From: Phocoena phocoena
Lineage: Eukaryota > Chordata > Mammalia > Artiodactyla > Phocoenidae
Assembly (NCBI RefSeq): GCF_963924675.1
Contig: NC_089235.1
Location: 64,228,220-64,292,219, forward strand
DNA length: 64,000 bases
Reading direction: 5' to 3'
In this document: positions 46,520-58,870 of the stretch, piece after piece
How positions within the stretch are numbered: the stretch's first letter is position 1
How the letters are laid out: every line of letters starts with the position of its first letter
The notes under the pieces: model-generated
Databases searched by the model: none
Seen by the model: only the letters and a program-made list of their open reading frames with translations
What the model was told of the DNA's origin: nothing
Program-made: the position numbers and the translations under genes

Positions 46520-46735
46520 GTTGTTTGACTTCTGAGCCTGAGTTCCCTCAGCCTAAAATGGAAACACTACCTAAATCATAGGATGGTTGTGAAAATTAAC
46601 TGAAATAATGGACTAAAATGATTATTAACATAGTGTTCAATAACCTGAGACATTATACAACAGTGATGTTGATGATGTACCTTCAATAGTTGACATAATG
46701 CTTAATTCACAACGGGAGCACAGCATGTGCTTGAT
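46520..46735 (+). repeat. MIR
   Basis: GAGTTCCCTCAGCCTAAAAT, GATGGTTGTGAAAATTAACT and a GCACAGCATGTGCTTGATGG end fit a MIR 3' half. Confidence 0.6.
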
Positions 46736-47254
46736 GGAAGGTTGGATAACTGATATATAATATGTACTCAACTAGGAAGATCCTTAAATAGTGCATTAAT
46801 ATACACTTTGTGAGCATTTTTGAATGAATTAACTGGTCAGTGTTATCAAAATAGCTATCTGACTGGGTATAAATGTCAGTCAAACTAGATGTTAGAGAAA
46901 ACTTCTTGATTTGCTCATTCAAATAATTGGATGTTTGGAGATACATTCAGTCTTACAAGGCAGTAGTCTTCCTTGGGCTCTGGTCTGTAGAGTAAGATGA
47001 CTGTTACACATTTTACTGCGGGTTTTTTTTTTTTTAATTTTACTCTTACTCCCCGTCTTTATAATCTTTTTATGTGGCAGCATTTAATATTTTTCTAAAC
47101 GGGAATTATTTTGATTTCCCCCAAAGTCGCTAGTAAAAAGCAAAGGAAAATGAGCAAAGAATTGGGAAGGTTAAGGTGGTGATGGCGGTAACACTGAAGA
47201 GTGTGTGCTGGCAAAGACATAATAAAGAAAGGGAGGTGGCTATAGTGTCACAGA
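46736..47254. other. Unique sequence, no gene seen
   Basis: No repeat or exon supported. Confidence 0.4.
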
Positions 47255-47430
47255 AACAGCCTTGGTTTTGGACCCAGTCTGGGTCTTGGACCCAGACCCC
47301 TTAGGTGAAAAATCCCACTGTGCCACTTAATATGCCTGTGATCTTGACCAATGCGGGTTGAACTCTTCCAGCTGCCATTTTCTTATCCGGAGTGTGGAGT
47401 CAATAACATCGTGCCTGTCTAACTACTAAG
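47255..47430 (+). repeat. MIR
   Basis: CACTGTGCCACTTAATATGC, TGTGATCTTGACCAATG and CCATTTTCTTATCCGGAGT fit MIR. A short direct repeat of GGACCCAG precedes it. Confidence 0.65.
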
Positions 47431-47463
47431 GTGTTTCTAAAGGTTAAAGGAAATAAAAATTAT

Positions 47464-47680
47464 AAAAGTGCTTTGAGGGCTTCCCTGGTGGCGCAGTGGT
47501 TGAGAGTCCGCCTGCCGATGCAGGGGACGCGGGTTCGTGCCCCGCTCCGGGAAGATCCCACATGCCGCGGAGTGGCTGGGCCCGTGAGCCATGGCCGCTG
47601 AGCCTGCGCTCCGCAATGGCAGAGGCCACAACAGTGAGAGGTCCGCGTACCGAAAAAAAAAAAAAAAAAAAGTGCTTTGA
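47464..47680 (+). mobile_element. Cetacean SINE (CHR family), sense, with small internal deletion
   Basis: The body at 47477-47652 lacks about 15 bases relative to the other copies, in the GCGTCCGGAGCCTGTGCTC segment. It has a long A tail. The 13-bp duplication AAAAGTGCTTTGA lies at 47464-47476 and 47668-47680. Confidence 0.95.
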
Positions 47681-48874
47681 AATGGTAAAATGTCATAGGA
47701 AAAGAGGGATTAATTATCGATACTGGCTGCCTTTTTTTTCTTATGAACCATAAAATAGAAGACAAAGCTTTGTTGATAGTAGCTTCCAAAAAGATGAGGC
47801 GTGATTACTGAAAATATAACATTTGCAGAAACAACCTGTTGACTCCTTACTATATAGAGGTTTTTTTTAGAGACGTAAGAGCGCAACAAGATAAACCCAT
47901 ATCATATTAAAACTGCACACACATAAAACATATTTGATTGGTTACCCGAGCTGTGGAGGAAACATTTTAACAGTTAGGATTCACGGTTTCAAGAAAATAC
48001 CACTTTTGCTACCTTTGGCTGGCAAAATATAGGATTTATTGGAGGATATAGATGGCCTTATAGAATTAATAGGATGGACGCTTATAAAGGGAAGCTCATG
48101 CTTTAAAATGGACAGGAATACCACAAAAGCTTAAGCACTAGCTCTGCTAGAAAATGCCAGGCTTTTCCGCTCCCTACCAACACCACAAGTAAGTCCTAAC
48201 TATTCAATGAATCTTTGTCAATCTCTCCAGGTTCAAATCCCAGGTGAGTGAATCATAATGGACAAACCAAGACAGCATGCCCTTTCTTTGCCAGAGTAAG
48301 TCTTAGACTGTCTGCCCTCAGGCATTTTTAGTAGTAGGTGGCGCTGCGTTCTAACAATACATTTCAAAATGGCAAATCTCCACAAAGTAGGAAGGGGAAT
48401 TGGATTTGCATGCCCAAAATGTAACAACAAATGTCTAACGTATCCATAAAATATGAAGAGAGCAAACAAAATATTGAATTACTGATGAAAGCATTCCCTT
48501 AGGAGAACTGACAAACCTATTAACTATTGTCTCCAGGGTCATAGGAAACCAAAGACTCTTTTGGTCCAAAGATACACAGGTGGAAGTAAGCATATGCTTT
48601 ATTTATCACCTACTATGTACAGGAAGACACGCCCTAAGACATTTTTACAGCTGTCGTCAATTCATTGACAAAAAGATAAAAAAAACTACTTTTACTTCAT
48701 TCTTTCTTCCCTAACTCCCATACTTCCCATATTCCCACAACCAACCCCTCCGTCAGAAAATCTACATCTTAAACTATCGTATAACTTGAGCACTTTTTTA
48801 TCAAGAACTAGATTCGTTAACATTTGTAAAAACGTCAAGCATATTATCTCTAAAATTTAGATCGACCTTCAAAG
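47681..48874. other. Unique sequence, no gene seen
   Basis: No exon or named repeat could be supported. Confidence 0.4.
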
Positions 48875-49005
48875 GAAACATCATGTCCCCCATTTTTTAC
48901 GGATGGAATGAGATAAGTAACTTGCCCAAGCTCACATAACTAACAACTACTAGATGTGAGTTTCAAATCCAGATCTCCAAAGATATTTATAGTCAACAAA
49001 TTACA
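48875..49005 (-). repeat. MIR, antisense
   Basis: TTTTTTACGGATGGAATGAG, AAGTAACTTGCCCAAGCTCA and GTGAGTTTCAAATCCAGATC are the reverse complement of a MIR. Confidence 0.75.
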
Positions 49006-49999
49006 GTGCCTTCTCTATTTTTTTCCTTCACCTTCCAAGTAGATCTGAAGAAGCTGATCTTTTCTTAGGGCCTAATTTTCTATAAGCTAGATAGGACTTC
49101 CATTCCTCAGAGTTTCAAAAAATGTCTAACATACTTATAACTGATTAACAAAGTTGTGAAGTGTTCTACCCCTCCCAGTACTCTTCTCTGCTTTCTCTTG
49201 TTTGCACTGTTCTAGAGGTGAAGATTTCTTCATTCTTTCATCTGCTTCGCAAGCAAGTTCCCCTCCAGTCACCATCAGAGGCCAGATTAGTCTTTGCCGC
49301 GTTCTCCCCCTCTCACTGCAGTGAGGAAGCGACCTGTTTTCTCACGTGTCTGAGCAGGATAACATGTGTGAAAGGGAGGTAGTTATCAAAATATTCCATA
49401 GCAGGGATCTCCTGAATGAAAGAGTTATATCATTGTTGCCATTCATCTCCGAACTCTGCCAACGGAAACAAAGTCTAAGGCACCGTTTTTCCCTCTAACA
49501 AGTGGATGCTCTTCTGGTTTCTCAAAGATTAGGATTAGAAATGGCCGTTTAATTAAAGAGAAAGTATATAGACTGTACTTGTTTAAAAAGAAAATCACCA
49601 GAATGGAATTCCAGAAACTGTATTTCTGATACTTAACAGAATGGGCTTTATTCTTGACTATAAAACATAGGCCATTTAACTCTATTCTCTTCTCTATTCT
49701 CCTCTCCTCTCTTTTCCTTCCCTTTCCTTAAATTGTGTCTTGCATCTTCTCTCCTTATCACAGCCTGAAGTATTCTGAGTATTAAGCAACTGGAGGCAAA
49801 GAAGTAGAGAGTGCATCTGAGCATATCTCAGTGTTAAAAGGTCAATTTGGGAGACAGCACACAGTTGCACAAGAAGAAGCAAAGCCAAATATAGGGGAGA
49901 TGCTATATGACATCAATTTAAAAAAAGAACTGGGTATGGAATATCTAAATAGCATAGACCATTAGTAAAGTCCCATTTGTTCTCCTTAATTTCCTACAG
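49006..49999. other. Unique sequence with a pyrimidine-rich tract at 49680-49730
   Basis: No gene is supported. The CTCTTCTCTATTCTCCTCTC tract is simple sequence. Confidence 0.45.
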
Positions 50000-50115
50000 A
50001 GTACTATTATTCCCTCTTAATACATGAAGGAATCGAGTCCTGGGGAAAGGAAATGATTGGCTTGACCTTGTACCAGGTGAGTGATAAACTGGGTGGAGCA
50101 GACGGGGTGTGAATT
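50000..50115 (-). repeat. MIR-like fragment, antisense
   Basis: CATGAAGGAATCGAGTCCTG and GATTGGCTTGACCTTGTACC resemble an antisense MIR. Confidence 0.5.
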
Positions 50116-50784
50116 GGACATGGGGTCGGGGACGGCAGGGATAGTGACGAGCAGGTATGCAGTGCCTGGTCTCAGGGCCAGAGCCACCCCTCAGCACCAA
50201 CTGTTTCCCAGCAGGAATGAGGCTTCTAACTTTCCAAGAGATTCTAGAAATCGCATTTTTAGTGTGAAATAGTCTGGTATGTATTCTCTGTCTGTGAGCC
50301 AATGCACCTGATCGGTGCAGGACATTTGCTTTCAACAAGTGAATTCGAGCAGATCCAAGCCATGACTCCAGTCTTCCAGTTCTTTATCTGGTGTGGTCTC
50401 CGTACGCCACTCTCCCCGCCAAAGACTACACCACATGTGTATGTGTGATAGATGAGGATAGGGTAGCCAGATGGTACGAGAGATGGTGGAGGGGCCTACA
50501 AGACAGCTCTACCAAAAAGCAGAGAGAGAACAAAAGAGGCACTTATTGAAAAAGACAGTTTTGACAGGACTGTCGTCAGCAATAAGGATAACGCCTAACA
50601 TTTTCTCTCAGCAAGATTCCTTCAACTTGATTTATGTTGGAGAAAAAGTACATAAGAGAAAACTTTCTCCTTTCAGTTCATGTCAGTTGAAAGTCTATAC
50701 CAAAAGGCATTTGGGGACAAAAATAGAACTAAAACACCAGGTACCTGGGGCCTTTTATTACAGATGTTTGGGGTCTTCGTTTGT
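50116..50784. other. Unique sequence, no gene seen
   Basis: A 115-codon plus-strand frame (50471-50818) has no recognisable domain and runs into the L2 fragment. It is not called. Confidence 0.4.
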
Positions 50785-50965
50785 TCATTCAATACCCAAT
50801 TACTGGGTATTTCCATGAGCCAGCCACTGAACCTGGTGTAGGCAGGCTAAAGCTTCTTATATGTAAGAGGCTCACACTTTACAACAGATTTGATTATAAT
50901 ACAATGAAAACTGCTATGAAAAATGTTTATGCTACAACCAAGCCTGGAAGTTCACCTCAACTTGA
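50785..50965 (+). repeat. L2 3'-end fragment
   Basis: GTTCATTCAATACCCAATTAC followed by the GCCAGCCACTGAACCTGGTG segment fits L2. Confidence 0.6.
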
Positions 50966-51305
50966 ATAAACTTCGGACTGTAGGCCCCTGACCTCTCTTT
51001 TACTTAGAGCATTTACTTTAGGAATCCTTTCATTGTAAATTCTTTCACGGCTCCTTTGAGATGCACATCTTCTCCCAGCTTCTTGACTGTTGTGTGGCCC
51101 AGCAAAGTCTTTCTCAAGGACTTGGGAGCCATCCCTTTGAAAGATAATCATTGAAAAAGATAGTATCCCTATTTTCCAGTTTCTGTGAGAGGGTAGGAAT
51201 GTAACTTTAGTTAGCAAAAGTTAGGAAACACAGATAGCCTAATGACATTGACCAACTTCCCTGCTAACCTCCTCCAGAACTTTTTCACTAGCTCATCCAG
51301 TGCTT

Positions 51306-51460
51306 AAAAATCCTCCCACCTGAGGGAGACGCAAGAGGGAAGAGATATGGGAACATATGTATATGTATAACGGATTCACTTTGTTATAAAGCAGAAACTA
51401 ACACACCATTGTAAAGCAATTATACTCTAATAAAGATGTTAAAAAAAAATCCTCCCACCT
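51306..51460 (+). mobile_element. 123-bp 5'-truncated L1 with 16-bp target duplications
   Basis: The insert at 51322-51444 is only the last part of an L1 3' UTR, with AGAGATATGGGAACATATGT and ACTTTGTTATAAAGCAGAAA, plus an A tail. It is flanked by perfect copies of AAAAATCCTCCCACCT at 51306-51321 and 51445-51460. Extreme 5' truncation with a long clean duplication indicates ordinary target-primed reverse transcription. Confidence 0.92.
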
Positions 51461-51954
51461 TTTGTTTCAGTGGAGTTGAGTGCAGTCTCACTCCCCTATT
51501 GCAATAGCCTTGAATAAAGTCTTCCTTGCAGATAAAGCAGTATAATTTTTTTTTTTTGACATCTACCAGCTGGTCAGCTTAGAGGAGGGAGAATTAAGTC
51601 ATTGGTGACTGGAGAGGAAGGATGCAAACTTCATATAAGATGCTATTAAATGCAACTTTTGAAAGAGGAACAGTGAACTGATCAGCTAGAGTAGTACAAG
51701 ATATTCCAAGCAGTAGGTCTCCCTGCACCTTCACAGACATGTGAGAGCAGCATGTTTGAAAAATGGCTGGAAATGACTGGTAGGCTGTGAAAAAACTGAA
51801 GCTATTATTGTGAAAGCTTCTGTGGTTTTTTACTTCTGCTCCACTTTACAATTCTGGCTTGAAGTTTTCATTTTAATTTAACGGTTATCCTAACAAAAAA
51901 ACAAAAACAAACACTGAATCTGTGATGGAAGACAGTACCAGCTAGAATCCATGT
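51461..51954. other. Unique sequence, no gene seen
   Basis: A T run lies at 51547-51557. No other feature is recognised. Confidence 0.4.
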
Positions 51955-52290
51955 ACTCAAGTAATTAAACTAATGTTTACTGAGTGCCTACCATATGCCA
52001 AGCAAACAGATACACGTGCCCTTGTTGTAGAAATGTTTGGGTTAAGAGCATGGCTCTGTGGCCACGCAGCTTGGCTTCAAATCAGCACTTTGCACCAGAC
52101 ATGTGACTGTGTGTGACCTTGGGCAAGTGACTTGGCCTCTCGACTCAGCTTCCTCATCCGTAAAACAGTATACTCTTGATTTTCTTAGTTATAACAACTA
52201 AATGAGTTAAAACAGGAAAAACATTTATAACAATGCCTGTACACACTAGTCGTTTAATAAATGTTAGCTATTATATGACATTTATTTAAA
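51955..52290 (+). repeat. L2-like scrap followed by a MIR
   Basis: GTTTACTGAGTGCCTACCAT (51975-51994) fits L2. GTGTGACCTTGGGCAAGTGA with CAGCTTCCTCATCCGTAAAA at 52110-52165 is an excellent MIR core. The end GTCGTTTAATAAATGTTAGC is also typical of MIR. Confidence 0.8.
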
Positions 52291-52861
52291 CCAAGCTTAA
52301 GTCTTATTTATGGCTAGCTAATGGTTATATTTCAAAAAGCATTATTACCAATAATACAGACTTAGGAGAAATCACAACTTTTTGAAATCGCCTATCATAC
52401 ACCTCCTTTCTAAATATTCTCACTATAGGAGAGGGCGAGTTCCCTGCCAATGGATATCCCCAACTCTCTTGTCTCTTACCACAAACGTGCACAGTATAAG
52501 ATCTTGTGCTTAGCATAACAATTTCACCCCAACTCTCCTCAGGGTTTTCTTCTTCCACCAAATTGTCATCAGCAATTGCTGCTTGGCCCAGAGTTAATTA
52601 AGGAAAAGCTTGCTTTAGCCTCCCTGTCTCCTTGTGACCTATGAAATGTGCTATAACTTCACCTTCTTTATTTCTTCCTCCATTGTACAGTGGAAAGAGG
52701 AGAGAGAATAGGAGAGAAAGAAGCGGGGGGAACAGGGGGAATGGGGAGCAGGTGAAAGCAAGGCCAATTCTTGGGTTGGCCTGGTAGCCAGGTTGCCTGA
52801 GTTAAAATCCAACTTCATAAGCCATGTGACCCTAGGCAAAGAATTTACTTCTCTTTTTCTT
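52291..52861. other. Unique sequence, no gene seen
   Basis: 52770-52850 has a weak MIR look (GCCATGTGACCCTAGGCAAA) next to the SINE. No gene is supported. Confidence 0.45.
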
Positions 52862-53079
52862 GGGCTTCCCTGGTGGCGCAGTGGTTGAGAGTCCGCCTGC
52901 CGATCCAGGGGACACGGGTTCGTGCCCCGGTCCGGGAAGATCCCACATGCCGCGGAGCGGCTGGGCCCGTGAGCCCTGGCCACTGAGCCTGCGCGTCCGG
53001 AGCCTGTGCCCCACAACGGGAGAGGCCACAACAGTGAGAGGCCCGTGTACCGCAAAAAAATAAAATAAAATAAATAAAA
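52862..53079 (+). mobile_element. Cetacean SINE (CHR family), sense
   Basis: Full-length body with an AAAATAAAATAAAATAAATA-type tail. No clear target duplication was found, so one edge may have changed since insertion. Confidence 0.93.
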
Positions 53080-53665
53080 CATATCAGACTCATTAAAAAT
53101 ATAGAGTACCAAAGTGCATAACAAAGAAAAAATATTTTAAATCCTAAGAATTTTAACAGAAACTGTATACCTGATGACACTTGTATGTGAATTTAAAATG
53201 AAGAATACATACTACAAAAATATATAATAATAGTTATTAGTCTATAACATAGTACAGCAAGGGAGAGTTTATACTGTTATACCTCCTGTGTTTTGTCAGT
53301 TCCAGAATTTTTGGTTATGTTCAGATATTAAGGGAGGCTTTTATCCACCAAAGCTTTGTAAAGATGAGCTTTGCTCCCGAGTCGAGTAGATGACAGAACA
53401 GAGCTGTTCTAATTCTTGTTGAGCCTGAGGCAAACTCGCAACACCAAAGCAAGACTATCATGGAGATACACAGTCATCTCATATTAGAGTCACCGCCTTA
53501 GCTATGAATTGTCCTATCTAAAGAATGAAGAGCAGCATCTCTAGATAGATAAACTTTTGAAATTAGCAGAAGGGCCAGAAATGTATGTGATTAATTAGAA
53601 TCAGTTAAATAGTCTCAGTTTGCAGAGCTGAGTGAAAGAGTCACAAAATATAGTGCCTCGTAGAG
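53080..53665. other. Unique sequence, no gene seen
   Basis: No repeat or exon supported. Confidence 0.4.
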
Positions 53666-54030
53666 TGCCTTTTCTTTTTAATTTTATTTATTTACTTATT
53701 TATTTTTGGCTTTGTTGGGTCTTCGTTGCTGTACTTGGGCTTTCTCTAGTTGCAGAGAGTGCGGGCTACTCTTCGTTGAGGTGCACGGGCTTCTCACTGT
53801 GGCGACTTCTCTTTGTTGTGGAGCATGGGCTCTAGGCATGCTGGCTTCAGTAGTTGTGGCACATGGGCTCAGTAGTTGTGGCTCGCAGGCTCTAGAACTC
53901 AGGCTCGGTAGATGTGGCACATGGGCTTAGCTGTTCCATGGCATGTGGGATCTTCCCGGACCAGGGCTCGAACCTGTGTCCCCTGCATTGACAGGTGGAT
54001 TTTTAACCACTGCGCCACCAGGGAAGTCCC
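53666..54030 (-). mobile_element. Long-tailed CHR-type SINE, antisense
   Basis: Reverse complement of the older SINE type seen at 21240, with the long CACAACTACTGAGCC-like tail and a T-rich (TTTA)n left end. The head GGGACTTCCCTGGTGGCGCA is at 54011-54030 on the minus strand. Confidence 0.88.
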
Positions 54031-54199
54031 CCAATTAGAGTTTGAGGGAAGCAGGAACTCATACAGGGCCATCCCCTGCTCCTCCTTGTCCCCTTAAGTC
54101 ACCTATCTTCAAAATACATCCCCAATTCAGCCACTGTCCTCTGCTAGGTCCTCCATTGGCTTTCCACTGAGTTGGGACTTAGGGAAGAATGAGATAATG
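54031..54199. other. Short unique spacer
   Basis: No feature recognised. Confidence 0.4.
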
Positions 54200-54844
54200 A
54201 GAACAGGAGAAGCTTCAAAATGCTACAATAAGTAGAAGACCAAGAAGATGTGCCTATGAAGAAGGTTGCAAAACAATGACATAGACATAGCACAATCAGC
54301 AACAGGGATGAGTCCAAAACATCTGGATGAAAAGTAAAACTAAGTAATCACCTGAAAATTACTAAAGAAAACCAAGAAAAAGCTACATAATTCAAACTGC
54401 ATAAGTGCTATGTACTTAACACAGTTCTGAAACAGAATGTATATCTATTCAGATGGAATAGTCTGGGAAAGTTGCTATAGTTTAAGCTCTGATCTAAGAA
54501 ATGAGAGCATAGGTATATGCCCTTGTGGGGAAGAACGCTCTAGGTAGAAGATAAAGCTTTGGAAAAAGTTCAAAGACAAAAAGAAACTTTGCCTCACCTT
54601 GTTGGAAAACTAGTAAAAGGTACACATGGCTAGAATCTACTGAGTGAGAGCTAGTCCATGCAGAGCCTCATGGGCCAAGGTAAGGATTTTGGATTTTATT
54701 CTATGATCTTGGTATCCAGTGATTTGAAACTTGGAGGTTGCTTGGTCAAATTTACTAATGTAAAAGAATAGTATGGCACTGTATGAAAAATAGATTAAAG
54801 AGAGGCAAGAATGGAAGTAGCGATGTTTATTAAAAGGCTAGCAG
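54200..54844 (+). repeat. L2 fragment, left part, interrupted by the L1
   Basis: GAAGAACGCTCTAGGTAGAAG, CATGCAGAGCCTCATGGGCC and AAGGATTTTGGATTTTATTC follow the L2 3' region. The element resumes after the L1 at 58656. The left boundary is vague. Confidence 0.65.
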
Positions 54845-57800
54845 AGATAAAACAGACTTTAAAATAAGGAATGTTACAAGAAACAAGGAAGGACACTACA
54901 TAATGATCAAGGGATCAATCCAAAAAGAAGATATAACAATTATAAACATATATGTACCCAATATAGAAGCACCTCAATACATAAGGCAACTGCTAACAGC
55001 TACAAAAGAGGAAATCGACAGTAACACAGTAATAGTGGGGGACTTTAAACACCCCTTACACCAATGGACAGATCATCCAAACAGAAATAAGGAAACAGAA
55101 GCTTTAAATGACACAACAGACCAGATAGATTTAATTGGTATATAGGACATTCCATCCAAAAACAGCAGATTACACTTTCTTCTCAAGTGTGCAAGGAACA
55201 TTCTCCAGGATAGATCACATCTTGAGTCATAAATCAAGGCTCAGAAAATTTAAGAAAATTGAACTCGTATCAAGCATCTTTTCTGACCACAATACCATGA
55301 GATTAGAAATGAATTACAGGGGGAAAAAAATGTAACAAACACATGGAGGCTAAACAATACATTACTAAAGAACCAAGAGATCACTGAAGAAATCAAAGAG
55401 AAAATCAAAAAATACCTAGAAACAAATGACAATGAAAACACGACAATCCAAAACCTATGGGATGCAGCAAAAGCAGTTCTAAGAGGGAATTTTATAGCAA
55501 TACAAGCCTACCTCAAGAAACAAGAAAAATCTTAAATAAACAATCTAACATTACACTTAGAGGAACCAGAGAAAGAACAAACAGAACCCAAAGTTAGCAG
55601 AAGGAAAGAAATCATAAAGATCAGAGCAGAAATAAATGACATAAAAACAAAGAAAACAATAACAAAGATCAATGAAACTAAAAGCTGGTTCTTTGAGAAG
55701 ATAAACAAAATTGATAAACTATTAGCCAGACTCATCAAGAAAAAGAAGGAGAGGACTCAAATCAATAAAATTATAAATGAAAAAGGAGAAGTTACATCAG
55801 ACACCACAGAAATACAAAGCATCCTAAGAGACTACTACAAGGAACTCTATGCCAATAAAATGGACAAGCTGGAAGAAATGGACAAATTCTTAGAAAGGTA
55901 TAACCTTCCAAGACTGAACCAGGAAGAAATAGAAAATGTGAACAGACCAATCACAAATAATGAAATTGAAACTGTGATTAAAAATCTTCCAACAAACAAA
56001 AGTCCAGGACCTAATGGCTTCACAGGTGAATTATATCAAACATTTGGAGAACAGCTGACACCCACCCTTCTCAAACTCTTCCAAAAAATTGGAGAGGAGG
56101 GAACACTCCCAAACTCATTCTATAAGGCCACCATCGCCCTGATACCAAAACCAGACAAAGATACTACAAAAACAGAAAATTAAAGACCAATATCACTGAT
56201 GAATATAGATGCAAAATCCTCAACAAATTACTAGCAAACAGAATCCAACAACACATTAAAAGGATCATACAGCATGATCAAGTGGGATTTATCCCAGGGA
56301 TGCAAGGATTCTTCAATATACGCAAATCAATCAATGTGATACAGCATATTAACAGACAGAAGGATTAAAAACCATATGATAACCTCAATAGATGCAGAAA
56401 AAGCTTTTGACAAAATTCAGCACCCATTTATGATAAAAACTCTCCAGAAAGTGGGCATAGAGGGAACCTACCTCAATGTAATAAAGGCCATATATGACAA
56501 ACCCACAGCAAACATCATTCTCAATGGTGAAAAACTGAACACATTTCCTCTAAGATCAGGAACAAGACAAGGATGTCCACTCTCACCACTATTCTGCAAC
56601 ATAGTTTTGGAAGTCCTAACCATGGCAATCAGAGAGGAAAAAGAAAAGGAATACAAATTGGAAAAGAAGAAGTAAAACTGTCACTGTTTGCAGATGACAT
56701 GATACTATACATAGAGAATCCTAAAGATGCCACCAGAAAACTACTAGAGCTAATCAATGAATTTGGTAAAGTTGCAGGATACAAAATTAATGCACAGAAA
56801 TCTCTTGCATTCCTATACACTAACGATGAAAAACGTGAAAGAAAAATTAAGGAAACAGTCCCATTTACCACTGCAACAAAAAGAATAAAATACCTAGGAA
56901 TAAACCTACCTAGGGAGACAAAAGACTTGTATGCAGAAAACTATAAGACACTGATGAAAGAAATTAAAGATGATACCAACAGATGGAGAGATATATCATG
57001 ATCTTGGATTGGAAGAATCAATATTGTGAAAATGATTATACTACCCAAAGCAATCTACAGATTCACTGCACTCCCTATCAAATTACCAATAGCATTATTT
57101 ACAGAACTAGAACAAAAAATCTTAAAATTTGTATGGAGACACAAAGACCCCAAATAGCCAAAGCAGTCTTGAGGCAAAAAAGTGAAGCTGGAAGAATCAG
57201 ACTCCCTGACTTCAGACTATATTACACAGCTACAGTAATCAAGACAATATGGAACTGGCACAAAAACAGAAACATAAATCAGTGGAACAAGATAGAAAGC
57301 CCAGAGATAAACCCAGGCACCTATGGTCAGCTAATCTATGACAAAGGAGGCAAGGATATACAATGGAGAAAAGACAGTCTCTTCAATAAGTGGTGCTGGA
57401 AAAACTGGACAGCTACATGTAAAAGAATGAAATTAGAACACTCCCTAACACCATACACAAAAATAAACTCAAAATGGATTAGAGACCTAAATGCAAGACC
57501 GGACACTATAAAACTCTTAGAGGAAAACATATGCAGAGCACACTTTGACATAAATCACAGCAAGATCTTTTTTGATCCACCTCCTAGAGTAATGGAAATA
57601 AAAACAAAAATAAACAAATGAGACCTAATGAGACTTCAAAGCTTTTGCACAGCAAAGGAAACCATAAACAAGACAAAAAGACAACCCTCAGAATGGGAGA
57701 AAATATTTGCAAATGAATCAACAGACAAAGGATTAATCTCCAAAATATATAAACAGCTCATGCAGTTCAATATTAAAGAAACAAACAACCCAATCCAAAA

Positions 57801-58655
57801 ATGGGCAGAAGACCTAAATAAACATTTCTCCAAAGAAGACATACAGATGGCCAAGAAGCACATGAAAAGTTGCTCAACCACTAATTATTAGAGAAATGCA
57901 AATCAAAACTACAATGAGCTATCACCTCACACCAGTTAGAATGGGCATCATCAGAAAATCTACAAACAACAAATGCTGGAGAGGGTGTGGAGAAAAGGGA
58001 ACCCTCTTGCACTGTTGGTGGGAATGTAAACTGATACAGCCACTATGGAGAACAGTATGGAGGTTCCTTAAAAAACTAAAAAGTAGAATTCCCGTATGAT
58101 CCAGAAATCCCACTACTGGGCATATATCCAGAGAAAACCATAATTCAAAAAGACACATGCACCCCAATGTTCACTGCAGCACTATTTACAATAGCCAGAT
58201 CATGGAAGCAGCCTAAATGCCTATCGACAGACTAATGGATAAAGAAGATGTGATACATATATACAATGGAATATTACTCAGCCATTAAAAGTAACGCAAT
58301 TGTGTCATTTGTTGACAGGTGGATAGATCTAGAGACTGTCATACAGAGTGAAGTAAGTCAGAAAGAGAAAAACAAATATCGTATTAACGCATATATGTGG
58401 AACCTAGAAAAATGGTACAGATGAACCCGTTTGCAGGCCAGAAATTGAAACACATATGTAGAGAACAAACATATAGACACCAAGGGGGGAAAGTGACAGG
58501 GGGCTGGGGGGTGGTGGTGTGATGAATTGGGCGATTGGTATTGCCATGTATACACTGATGTGTATAAAATTGATGACTAATAAGAACCTGCTGTATACAA
58601 AAATAAATGGAATAAAATTCAAAGATTGAAAAATAAATAAATAAAAGGCTAGCAG
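54831..58655 (+). mobile_element. 5'-truncated L1 (most of ORF2 and 3' UTR) inserted in an L2
   Basis: The insert at 54845-58641 begins inside the endonuclease domain of ORF2 and ends with a 3' UTR and (AAAT)n tail. A perfect 14-bp duplication TAAAAGGCTAGCAG lies at 54831-54844 and 58642-58655. Its 3' UTR is of a different type from that of the L1 at 6600. The UTR contains a GGCTGGGGGGTGGTGGTG stretch at 58502-58519. Confidence 0.95.
54845..58425 (+). pseudogene. L1 ORF2 fragment (endonuclease part, reverse transcriptase, C terminus), disrupted
   Basis: The first residues are missing because of the 5' truncation. Endonuclease motifs are visible at 54900-55300 (VGDFKHPLHQWTD, SRIDHIL). Reverse transcriptase follows, with FADD at 56687-56698 and a long open piece at 56573-57001. 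Then comes a 212-codon piece at 56983-57621 and the cysteine-rich end ([16 protein letters not shown]) at about 57970-58030. Several frameshifts and stops (for example at 55143-55145, 55533-55535, 56181-56183) make it non-functional. Confidence 0.92.
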
Positions 58656-58870
58656 GAGTCTGGGTGAAAGAAGAAGTCAGCCTGAACTAGGTTGAGTGTA
58701 GTAGAGACAACGGAAATTGTATAGATTCAAGAAAGTTTGTGTAGGTAGAATCAAAGGACTTGGTAAAATAAAGAATGGGAGTAAAAGAGGGAAGAGTCAA
58801 GAATGACTTCTAGTTTCTATCTTGAGCTGATGAATGTATGAGTTGAAGATTGGGGAGTAAAAGATTTCAG
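58656..58870 (+). repeat. L2 fragment, right part after the L1
   Basis: GAGTCTGGGTGAAAGAAGAA and CAAGAATGACTTCTAGTTTC continue the L2 order interrupted at 54844. Confidence 0.6.

Noticed and set aside
50471..50818. 115-codon plus-strand frame
   Set aside because: It runs into an L2 fragment and shows no recognisable product.
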